A stretch of 64,000 nt of DNA from Halobellus sp. LT62. Its GTDB lineage: Archaea; Halobacteriota; Halobacteria; Halobacteriales; Haloferacaceae. Every line of letters begins with the position of its first letter. Position 1 is the first letter of the stretch. The stretch spans positions 1,054,001 through 1,118,000 of the forward strand of contig NZ_JAYEZO010000001.1 of NCBI RefSeq assembly GCF_037031285.1, read 5' to 3'. A program made the translations under genes and the position numbers. Of the stretch, positions 54,361 through 62,019 are shown piece by piece. Below the pieces are notes generated by a model. That model was not told where the DNA came from. It worked only from the letters and a program-made list of their open reading frames with translations, and made no database searches.

Positions 54361-55033
54361 GACTGTTCAATGGATACGCACACCCAATTAAAGGTCAATT
54401 CTCCATCAAAGGTGCGAAACAAACATCGGCAGCTTTCTGCATCTATCCCCTATATTTAGCAAGCCGGTTGTGTAAGCTCGATAGGTTTCAACAGATCCAC
54501 TCCTCTCAGTATATCGAAAATCATATTTCGGACTATAATCAGGTGCTTCCGAACTCCCGTCAAGCAATTTCCAGCGGCTGATACGGCCGGAATGGGGAGA
54601 ATAGGGAAAATTTCACGATTCGAAGTGCCGAGCCGGAGGACCTCGAGAGACTCAGAACAGGGGGATCAACGATTCCAAGCTATCCAGATACGCCCGAAAT
54701 CACCTTCGTTACCCCGGCGTCGAACAATTTTTGAAATCACAGCAGTATCCCGGAACTCGTCTAGGTACTTTCTACGCCCTCAAATCGGCCCGACGTGGTT
54801 CTTCTGCGATGTAAGGCCGTCACTTTGCCTTGCATATCGCGTTTTTCGTCCAAAGAAAGAGGCGATATGCAGTGTGCGAAGGCCGCCAGCTCTCTCAGGC
54901 CGAGGGGCCATCACAGGGGTAGTGGAGTCAAGAAAGTATCAGATTGAGCGCATAGGTTGACCGGGTACGTTTCGGTGGTGTTTGTCGCCCCCGCGAGGGG
55001 GTGGCGGGGCGCATCCCGTCCCCCCGATAAACG
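54361..55033. other. gene-free stretch of about 670 bases
   Basis: Two open frames of 74 and 122 codons exist but are Arg/Ser-rich without domain signs or ribosome sites, and I do not accept them. GC-rich hairpins occur just before 55034 (around CCCCCGCGAGGGGGTGG). No repeat recognised. Confidence 0.45.
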
Positions 55034-55444
55034 ATGGCTTCGGAACGACGTAGCAAGACACGAGCAGCGCATCACGCAGCAACCACCCCCGGCGGTCAGG
55101 CACCGTGGGCGGACCTCAAGATGACGGTTCCGACCGACCGGGATCACGCGTCGGTCGTCGCCCTCGTAGAGTGTGCCCTCGTCGAGCTCACGAACGAGGC
55201 CGTGGGCGCCGTCTTCGTTTCCCGGCAGGTCGGGCGGTTGACGCGGACGCAGTACGTCGCCGGCGACGACATCGGCGAGCAGTTCCAGACGCGGCACTTC
55301 GACGACCGGCTGGGCTGGCACGAGACCATCATCCCCCGACGGACCGTTTGCGACGAGTTTATCACCCAGCTCACGCGGTCGGCCTCACGTCGACCGAACA
55401 GGCAGGTAAAGAAGCAGCCAGCGAGCCAGCTACCTTCGTCGTGA
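55034..55444 (+). CDS. small haloarchaeal protein of unknown function, possible C-terminal frameshift
   Basis: 136 residues as read. The conserved-looking part is WADLKMTVPTDRDHASVVAL, VGRLTRTQYVAGDDIGEQF and WHETIIPRRTVCDEFITQLT. After that the frame turns Arg/Lys/Gln-rich (SRRPNRQVKKQPASQ). An overlapping frame gives VGLTSTEQAGKEAASEPATF and VVKPVRDLRTT to a stop at 55473, which looks more like native haloarchaeal sequence. A one-base indel near 55378-55385 would join them. Function unknown. Confidence 0.6.
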   Translation: MASERRSKTRAAHHAATTPGGQAPWADLKMTVPTDRDHASVVALVECALVELTNEAVGAVFVSRQVGRLTRTQYVAGDDIGEQFQTRHFDDRLGWHETIIPRRTVCDEFITQLTRSASRRPNRQVKKQPASQLPSS

Positions 55445-55474
55445 AGCCAGTTCGAGATCTTCGAACAACGTAGC

Positions 55475-55591
55475 GGCTAGGATTAACCAACATTCCCGGC
55501 CGATACCAGCAAGTGTTGGTTAATACTTGGGCTGAATCCACTCCCGCGCCCCCACCCACCGCCCGACTCCTCGAGTGAGTGAATCCTAGCC
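55475..55591. repeat. fixed-geometry dyad, copy 3, nested in a larger inverted repeat
   Basis: Inner dyad: TTAACCAAC at 55483-55491 and GTTGGTTAA at 55515-55523, spacer 23. Outer inverted repeat: GGCTAGGATT at 55475-55484 and AATCCTAGCC at 55582-55591. The outer arms are perfect over ten bases and the left one runs directly into the inner dyad. The rest of 55445-55749 has no gene, apart from the promoter of the kinase. Confidence 0.72.
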
Positions 55592-55706
55592 ACCGGTCGG
55601 CTCGAACGGCCGTCGTGACGGGTTCTCAATTCTTACTGATTCGATTTTATCACCCAGTATATGACACCACGATATAGCCTGACCGGCGATTGCGTAAACT
55701 TACCAA

Positions 55707-55719
55707 ATTAATATTATAC
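55707..55719 (+). promoter_or_regulatory. TATA-like promoter element of the PAS kinase gene
   Basis: ATTAATATTATAC about 31-43 bases before the ATG at 55750. Confidence 0.45.
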
Positions 55720-55749
55720 GAGAAACACCAACCGTGAGGATACTGGTCC

Positions 55750-57909
55750 ATGATTGACTCTGTTACCCTCCTCTGCGTTGATCAACCCGAATGGACGGAA
55801 AAAGTTACACGGCAACTCTCGAACGAAGATGATCGATTTGAGGTGATTTGCGAGCAATTAGCTTCTGAGGCATTAGGTCTGGTTGAGAGAAAAGATATTG
55901 ATTGCATACTCTCTGCATACGACCTTCCAGAACAGACTGGTCTGGAATTCTTAAGACGTGTTCGTGAAAGGCATCCCGACCTGCCCTTCGTTATCTTTAC
56001 TACAGAGGGCGCAGAGCAAATCGCTGGTGAAGCTATCTCCGCTGGCGTCTCGGACTATTTCATCAAAGATCAGATTGACTCCCAGTATCTTATTCTCGCG
56101 AATCGACTCAAAACCCTGGTCGAAGCACACCGGGCTGAACAAATTGTCGACGCAGCCGAGTCAAATTGGAGGGAAACCACTGAGAGAGTGAACGACATCT
56201 ACTATATGTTCTCAAGCGATTGGAATAGTCTCCTGTATATCAACTCTGCTTATGAGGAAGTTTGGGGGGGTCCAATCGAAGAGCTTCGAGAAAATCCGCA
56301 ATCGTTCCTTGACAATATACATCCTAGTGATCGGGAAATCGCCGTTGAGGCGATGCAGAAGTTATCGAAGGGCGAGTCTACGGACATCGAATATCGGGTC
56401 CAACCATCGAGTGGAGGAACCCGGTGGGTCCGTGGTGTGAGCGAACCGATCTTCAACACAAATGGAGACGTGATTCGAGTCATGGGTGCAGTGCGAGATA
56501 TCTCACGATTGAAGGAGCGGGAACGACGGTTTCAGGCCGTATTCGAGGACGCCTTTGATGCGATGGTCATCGCCGATGACGAGGGAACGTATATCGCCGT
56601 AAATGACGCTGCCTGCGAATTGTTCGGGCTAGAAGAAGAGGAACTTCTCGGAAGAAATGTCACGGAGTTCGCTACCTCCGAGTATGATGCCGAGAAAGCT
56701 TGGGGTGAATTCCAATCAACGGATAACGAGACTGGCTACTTCCCTCTCCAGCGCCCGGATGGGACTGTTCGACTTGTTGAATACGCGGCTACGACAGATA
56801 TTGTCTCAGGCGAACATCTCTCTATTCTCCGAGATATTACTGAGCGAGAACAGCAACGGCAGAAACTGGCGGAAAGTGAGGCCAGATACGAGACGCTAAT
56901 CGAGGACGTTCTAGACACGTCTTCTGTAGGGACATTCATTCTCGATGGAGAGTTTGACGTCGTATGGATTAACCGTACCATCGAGGAGTATTTCGGCGTT
57001 GAACGCGAGGATGTCCTCGGCCAAGACAAGGCTAAGCTCATCCAAAACCAACTAATGCAGAAATTCGCACAGCCGGAACAGTTCGCTGAGAAAGTGCTCA
57101 ACACGTATGAAGACAATACATACACAGAACAGTTCGATTGTAAAATCCAGAACGAAACCACCGCGGGATGGCGTTGGCTCAGACATTGGAGTCAACCCAT
57201 TCGATCAGGTCTATACCAAGGTGGCCGAATAGAGCACTATACCGACATCACAGAGGTAAAGGCCCGAGAGCGCCAGCTACAGGTCCTTGAACGAATCTTC
57301 CGACACAACCTGCAAAATAAAATGAATGTCATTCTGGGATTTGCAGAGACGATCGCTTCAAACGCCCCAGAAGAAACAAGCCGGCAGGCAGACCGGATTA
57401 TCCAAGCCGGACGGGATTTATTAAAGCTATCTGCGAAAGAGAAACGAATCGTGGAGTTAGTTCGGGAGAACTACGAACAACAGCCAATCGAGATAGCAAG
57501 CCGGCTTCAGAAAATTGTTGACGAAATTGAGACGAAGTTCCCGGACGCCAAAATAACCATACAGGGTCAGTCTATGGCGCAGGTCTTGGCTGTCTCAGAT
57601 ATTGACCGAGCGATTGTTGAAGTCATCGAGAACGCTGTTATGCACAGTCGTGGGGCACCTCAGGTCGTGGTTTCAATACACTCGACTCCAGCAGAGACTA
57701 CGATCACCGTCCGTGATGACAATCCGCCTATTCCAGAACTTGAGAAGTCTGTGCTGCGTGGTGATGTCGAGATTGATCAATTCTCGCATAGCCGAGGGCT
57801 CGGCCTGTGGTTAGCTTACTGGTTAGTTTCCAAATCCAATGGCACCATCTCCTTCGAAAGTGTGAATCAAGGAAATGAAGTTGGGATAACCCTCCCGAGG
57901 CCCGAATGA
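55750..57909 (+). CDS. receiver-PAS-PAS-PAS histidine kinase with degenerate receiver
   Basis: 719 residues. An N-terminal receiver-like domain (1-125) reads DCILSAYDLPEQTGLEFLRR, where the phospho-accepting Asp position (usually SDYD) is Ala. Three PAS domains follow (about 145-260, 265-385, 390-515). The histidine-kinase helix has RIFRHNLQNKMNVILGFAET, and the ATPase domain has VEVIENAVMHSRG, VRDDNPPIPE and HSRGLGLWLAYWLV. No membrane helix, so it is a cytoplasmic sensor. The receiver probably acts as a docking or dimer domain rather than a phosphorylation switch. Downstream HalOD1 proteins may belong to the same signalling network. Confidence 0.9.
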   Translation: MIDSVTLLCVDQPEWTEKVTRQLSNEDDRFEVICEQLASEALGLVERKDIDCILSAYDLPEQTGLEFLRRVRERHPDLPFVIFTTEGAEQIAGEAISAGVSDYFIKDQIDSQYLILANRLKTLVEAHRAEQIVDAAESNWRETTERVNDIYYMFSSDWNSLLYINSAYEEVWGGPIEELRENPQSFLDNIHPSDREIAVEAMQKLSKGESTDIEYRVQPSSGGTRWVRGVSEPIFNTNGDVIRVMGAVRDISRLKERERRFQAVFEDAFDAMVIADDEGTYIAVNDAACELFGLEEEELLGRNVTEFATSEYDAEKAWGEFQSTDNETGYFPLQRPDGTVRLVEYAATTDIVSGEHLSILRDITEREQQRQKLAESEARYETLIEDVLDTSSVGTFILDGEFDVVWINRTIEEYFGVEREDVLGQDKAKLIQNQLMQKFAQPEQFAEKVLNTYEDNTYTEQFDCKIQNETTAGWRWLRHWSQPIRSGLYQGGRIEHYTDITEVKARERQLQVLERIFRHNLQNKMNVILGFAETIASNAPEETSRQADRIIQAGRDLLKLSAKEKRIVELVRENYEQQPIEIASRLQKIVDEIETKFPDAKITIQGQSMAQVLAVSDIDRAIVEVIENAVMHSRGAPQVVVSIHSTPAETTITVRDDNPPIPELEKSVLRGDVEIDQFSHSRGLGLWLAYWLVSKSNGTISFESVNQGNEVGITLPRPE

Positions 57910-58013
57910 GAATAAGGAGCTTGTCGCGACGCCGGCGAAGTGACCCCAACAGTCTTTATTGATTCGCTGAAAATTGTAAGTAAGAAAACAACTCGTGATC
58001 GGCTGCGCGACCG

Positions 58014-58181
58014 ATGACCGACGAGGACGCGGTTTCCCAGGAAATCGCGGCCGCTTACTACGATGATGAGGTCTCCGTCGAGCAACTCAAAATCCTCGTC
58101 GGTGCCGAGGAAGTGGCGAATCTCCGGGTGTTGAAACAGCAGCTGGATGAGAACTTCATCGACGAGGTTGCTGACGCATAG
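58014..58181 (+). CDS. antitoxin-like small protein, no toxin next to it
   Basis: 55 residues: MTDEDAVSQEIAAAYYDDEV, SVEQLKILVGAEEVANLRV and LKQQLDENFIDEVADA. The sequence resembles the short acidic antitoxin partners of PIN-type toxins in haloarchaea. The stretch after the stop at 58179-58181 up to 58406 contains no PIN-domain frame, so the partner is missing or lies elsewhere. Too short to be certain, but start, stop and composition are good. Confidence 0.6.
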   Translation: MTDEDAVSQEIAAAYYDDEVSVEQLKILVGAEEVANLRVLKQQLDENFIDEVADA

Positions 58182-58405
58182 ATTCAGACACTCGTCGCAG
58201 ACGTTTCCTCTCTTTTCAGTCGCCGACATATTACTGACCAAGGTTCTGATGTGCAAGGCAGTGGCAGTCGTCAAAATGATAACGGCGCTGTATCCCTCTC
58301 ACCTACGCTGTCGGACGCTCCGCTCGCTGCGTTGCGCGTTATGGGCGAGGACTTAACGCCTGAAAAACAGTTAAACAGCGGTCATACGAAATTCAACATA
58401 CACAG

Positions 58406-58663
58406 ATGCACCCTGCGTCAACAGCAAGTGCAAAGAGATCAGATGACCTCCTCGTTGAGATCATCGAGAGACTGGAGGCATATGGGCTCGAGGAAGAACC
58501 CTACTGCCTCAACGACTACGTCGACGTCGACGCCCTCGAGAAGGTGCTTGCTTCGGGTGACGGTGAAATCGCCGTCCAGTTCACCATCGAAGGGGTTCGT
58601 CTTGCTGTCTCTCCAGCGGGAGTGGATGCCCGCGTCGACCAAGAGATGAATTCCTCGAGCTAG
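58406..58663 (+). CDS. HalOD1 output-domain protein
   Basis: 85 residues, one HalOD1 domain: DLLVEIIERLEAYGLEEEPY, CLNDYVDVDALEKVLASGDG and AVQFTIEGVRLAVSPAGVD. In haloarchaea this domain is found alone or behind receivers and PAS domains as an output module. It is 225 bases after the antitoxin-like gene. Molecular action is not known. Confidence 0.85.
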   Translation: MHPASTASAKRSDDLLVEIIERLEAYGLEEEPYCLNDYVDVDALEKVLASGDGEIAVQFTIEGVRLAVSPAGVDARVDQEMNSSS

Positions 58664-58703
58664 TAGCGACGTCAGTCGTGGGGCTGCCATTCCACATCCG
58701 AAA

Positions 58704-58940
58704 TCAGCCAGACCGAGGCGGGATCCGAAGATCTTCGTCAACTTCGTACAGATAGCCCTTCAGGAGCAACCGCTTAATCCGATCACGAGCATCGGCACGC
58801 TCGAGGCCCTGCTCTGCAAGGTAGTTTATCGCTGTTGCACGCGTCACCGACTCAGTATCTGCATTCGAAGCGATGTATGTCTCGAGTTGTTCGAGGGCTT
58901 CTCGTTCACCCGGTCGCAGTGGCGTCTCCGAATTCCCCAT
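58704..58940 (-). CDS. small winged-helix-like protein
   Basis: 78 residues: REALEQLETYIASNADTESV, TRATAINYLAEQGLERADAR and DRIKRLLLKGYLYEVDEDLR. The last part is the recognition-helix/wing pattern of haloarchaeal winged-helix proteins. It converges on the HalOD1 gene with 40 bases between stops. Probably DNA-binding; target unknown. Confidence 0.75.
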   Translation of the reverse strand: MGNSETPLRPGEREALEQLETYIASNADTESVTRATAINYLAEQGLERADARDRIKRLLLKGYLYEVDEDLRIPPRSG

Positions 58941-59042
58941 TATCGGGACCTTTGATCCGCTCTTAGTAGACTGTTGGGGAAGGGTGCTGTCCTTCAGCTA
59001 CGGAAGGCGGGTGATACGTAAGCCAGTGCTCAACAAGTTCCC

Positions 59043-59252
59043 TCATTTGTGTTGACTCCACAGCAGCAGCGCGACGCCAGTAATAGAGACTGACATCCCA
59101 AGGAGAATCAACCCGAGATAGGCAATGGCTATTGATCCGAGATCTTGGATGGCCGCGTTGTACCTGTTGGTAGTATGCTGGTACAATAATGCGGTGCCTG
59201 CGATACTGATGAGAAGTCCGACCGCGTTTGTCCACAGTCCTCCTTTTGGCAT
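59043..59252 (-). CDS. small two-helix membrane protein
   Basis: 69 residues: WTNAVGLLISIAGTALLYQH, a short polar loop, IAIAYLGLILLGMSVSITGV and LLLWSQHK. Two membrane helices are clear. No motif, no known family. Start codon ATG at 59252. Confidence 0.6.
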   Translation of the reverse strand: MPKGGLWTNAVGLLISIAGTALLYQHTTNRYNAAIQDLGSIAIAYLGLILLGMSVSITGVALLLWSQHK

Positions 59253-59641
59253 ACGAGTAGCCTGTGTCGTCAGTCTGAAATAAGAACCGGGGGCTCACGG
59301 TGATTTTTCTTTGTCCTCTGCTATGCAGTATCTCCCGCTCTGTTGCAGACCTAGTCAATGGTGAAATTTCCGGCTCTCAATACCAATCGATGGTATTCCA
59401 GCACTCGACAACGACGGATACCGCTTCATCGTAAGGGTCCATAGAACGCCTGTCACAGTATTTAATTCACGATTTCACAGCCGAATGATCCGTGAGGACA
59501 TACGTGCGTATCGGTCGCGAACATCCTACCGCTTTTGACCGAAACAAAACACTCACGACATTCTCCATCCGTCGAAATTTGGTGAGTTAGGAATATCTGA
59601 GCAAAAAGCGAACTTAATACTCCCAATAATCGTTCATAGAT
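59253..59641. other. gene-free stretch with promoter at its right end
   Basis: About 390 bases with no accepted gene. ACTTAATAC near 59612-59620 stands about 22-30 bases before the ATG at 59642 and is the likely TATA box of that gene. Confidence 0.45.
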
Positions 59642-60319
59642 ATGGTCATCTCCTCCGCCGCTACATTATCCCCTGTTGCAGTCCTCGATACGTATGGGGA
59701 TATAGTGGAGGTGAATCAGGCTTGGAAGGCCTTCGGTGAGCGAAACGGAGTATCCAAGGAGTATACTTCTGTTGGCAAGAACTATGTTGCAATCTCCGAA
59801 CAGGCAGACGATATATACGGAGAACGGGTCGCAACCCAGCTTCGCCGTTTACTAAGCGATGAGCAGACCGGATTCACGGTCGTATACCCTTGTCACTCAC
59901 CAAATCAGAAACGTTGGTTCCGACTCTACGCGACGGCTGTTTCGTTCGGTGGCGGTCAGTACTACCTTCTCGTTCATCAACAACTCGACCGAGATTCACC
60001 CTCCAGAGGCAACACTCCGTCAGACGGCGTAGATGCCCCGACGAGAAACGCCGACCATCGAGATCGTAATCGATTAGTAACTTACAACCTCTCCCCGGAT
60101 GAGTCCGCTAACGACGGTCTCCTTATGGCGTTCGATGCGATTGGCGTTGACGTACAACGTCAGGACACGACTCTGGTAGATTGGATCGATCCGGATGTGA
60201 TCAACGGACTCCAAACCATCACATCCGAGTTCTATATCACGTTTGACGTATGGAACTATCCAGTCGCCCTTACTTCAGACAAAGTGATCATATACACGCC
60301 TGAAGGCAGTTCTACATAG
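59642..60319 (+). CDS. PAS-like sensor with C-terminal HalOD1 domain
   Basis: 225 residues. The N-terminal about 110 form a PAS-like domain (AVLDTYGDIVEVNQAWKAFG, GKNYVAISEQADDIYGERVA, GFTVVYPCHSPNQKRWFRLY). A charged linker leads to a divergent HalOD1 domain in the last 75 residues (AFDAIGVDVQRQDTTLVDWI, VALTSDKVIIYTPEG). This is a one-component sensor-output protein without kinase. It is probably controlled from its own TATA promoter. Confidence 0.82.
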   Translation: MVISSAATLSPVAVLDTYGDIVEVNQAWKAFGERNGVSKEYTSVGKNYVAISEQADDIYGERVATQLRRLLSDEQTGFTVVYPCHSPNQKRWFRLYATAVSFGGGQYYLLVHQQLDRDSPSRGNTPSDGVDAPTRNADHRDRNRLVTYNLSPDESANDGLLMAFDAIGVDVQRQDTTLVDWIDPDVINGLQTITSEFYITFDVWNYPVALTSDKVIIYTPEGSST

Positions 60320-60605
60320 CAGACTGGAACCGAGTCTGCGCAAGTGGCACGGTGTATTGATCGATAGGTGAGTTCCCTATACAGACCGATTGAAGAAAGA
60401 ACCACATAGCCTCGATACGGGATGCAAAAGAGTCAAAAATTCTAAAGGATGGGGAAGTGAAATACCTCAAACCTATCCCTGCAAAAGGTTCCCACACGTT
60501 CGAGGGGACTACAGTAATCGAGAGGTCACACAATACGCTTCGCCCGCATCTGGAGTCCACACGACTTACCCTCGTTGAGAACGAAGCCGGATGTAGAACA
60601 TCAGG

Positions 60606-61022
60606 ATGGATTCTCGAGATCCGTTCCCTCCGCAAAGTGAGGAGCCTGTGGACACCCCGCCAGTCTCTTGTGCCGCCTGTACGGCTGCACTGCAATCCCC
60701 TGAACACCAACATCTCTCGTTTTTACTGCTGGATCAATTCACAATCCCTGTTGTCGGCTGTACGGAGCATCTCGCACAGTTCACCTCCATTTGTGGGTAT
60801 ACGACAGATGCCACTGCTGAGCTCGTTGGGCATCGCCCTGCCGGCGGTATCAGCTGCCCGAGTTGCCAGCTGGCCCCCTATAATCAACGGCACCCCGTCA
60901 TTCCGGTCGGCACCGGAGCAGTGAGCATTCTCGCCTGTCCGGAACACCAATCCGAGATTGTCAATCGCTTCCATACCGGATTCCAAACGCAACAGCAACT
61001 CACGGCATCCTTGGATACTTGA
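60606..61022 (+). CDS. Cys/His-rich putative zinc-binding protein
   Basis: 138 residues. Two similar halves, each with a CxxC and a later C-x-E-H: VSCAACTAAL with GCTEHLAQFTSICG, then ISCPSCQLAPYN with ACPEHQSEIVNRF. The paired arrangement looks like two zinc sites. Similar proteins are frequent on haloarchaeal replicons near HalOD1 genes. Function unknown. Confidence 0.72.
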   Translation: MDSRDPFPPQSEEPVDTPPVSCAACTAALQSPEHQHLSFLLLDQFTIPVVGCTEHLAQFTSICGYTTDATAELVGHRPAGGISCPSCQLAPYNQRHPVIPVGTGAVSILACPEHQSEIVNRFHTGFQTQQQLTASLDT

Positions 61023-61281
61023 CGTAACTCTTCCATTTACCTGAATTGAGGCGCTAAGGCCCCTTCCTCAACGAGCGAGCGGAGCGAGCGAGTAGGGGGG
61101 GATACAGCGTTCACGAGAGCGAAGCTCTCGTGCGCGAACGAGACGCCGGATTCCCCGCCGACGTTCGGCCTCGACAACGGGGAAACTGCTGGCATCGCGG
61201 GGCTGACACTCAATGGCGGATACGGGCACTTTACACGCGAGTACGGTCTCGCCTGCGACGCGCTGACTGAAGTCGACGTCG

Positions 61282-61640
61282 GGCCGCATCTAAGCCGGTG
61301 GCTCCACGCGTGGGCGTTCGACCGGCTACAGACGCGGCTCGCGGACAAGGCCGCCGCCGACATCCCGGTCCGCTAGGTCGACCCGGCGTACACATCCCAA
61401 ATCTGCCACGCCTGTGGCCACATCGGCACCCAACCGGAACAGGCGGAGTTCCGCTGCACGAACGATGACTGCTTGGTGTCGGTCTATCAGGCCGATATCA
61501 ACGCGGCGGCCAACATCGCTGGCCGCCTCGATACGTGGGGTGAGAGCTGTCCTTGGAAACCGGCCAACGATGACACGCCACGGAGCAGGCGCACCCGTGA
61601 CAGTGCCTCGGGACCTCGTGAGCAGAGCCCATCACAATGA
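61282..61640 (+). pseudogene. IS1341-type TnpB C-terminal remnant with an in-frame stop
   Basis: The frame encodes SRWLHAWAFDRLQTRLADKA, IPVR, a TAG at 61374-61376 where relatives have Tyr, then VDPAYTSQICHACGHIGTQP, the zinc knuckle completed by FRCTNDDC, and YQADINAAANIAGRLDTWGE to a TGA at 61638. These are the last segments of TnpB, with the final catalytic Asp in QADINAAANIA. The N-terminal two thirds are absent. The GC-rich hairpins at 61070-61130 and the GAAGATGTCACTCC at 61707 look like IS-end or guide-RNA-region leftovers. Confidence 0.8.
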
Positions 61641-62019
61641 CGGCGCTCACGAGTTCAGTCCTGAAACCTCAGTAACGCCTCCTGTGTGAGGCACCGGTGC
61701 GGTGAAGATGTCACTCCGGGTGGTCTGCCTGGTCGCCAAGCAGGCTCTTTTTTGCTGTATGCCGGACCGGCCCAGACCTCGCCGCCCCACCCTCCGCTCC
61801 GTGCTCGCTCCCCTGCGGTCGCTGCGCGCCCAGCCACGACCTCACTCACCGGTCCAACATTTATCCGGAAAACCGAGGGAAGGTGTGTGTCGAGCACCAC
61901 CATCTCTGGGAGCGAGCGTCCCCGCTTCGACTCGATACGCGGTGAGCTATTGGGCAGTCCCAATTGATCCGAGTTGAGGCGGTAGGAGGCTAGTGGTCTA
62001 TCGCCGGACCTCCCAATAG
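61641..62019. other. gene-free stretch, right-end remnant of the IS1341-type element
   Basis: About 380 bases with no accepted gene. The first about 120 bases, including GAAGATGTCACTCCGGGTGG at 61707-61726, resemble the conserved 3' non-coding end that follows tnpB in haloarchaea. The rest has no recognisable structure. Confidence 0.45.

Noticed and set aside
54361-55033. Open frames of 74 and 122 codons
   Set aside because: Arg/Ser-rich, not acidic, without motifs or start signals; they look like chance frames.
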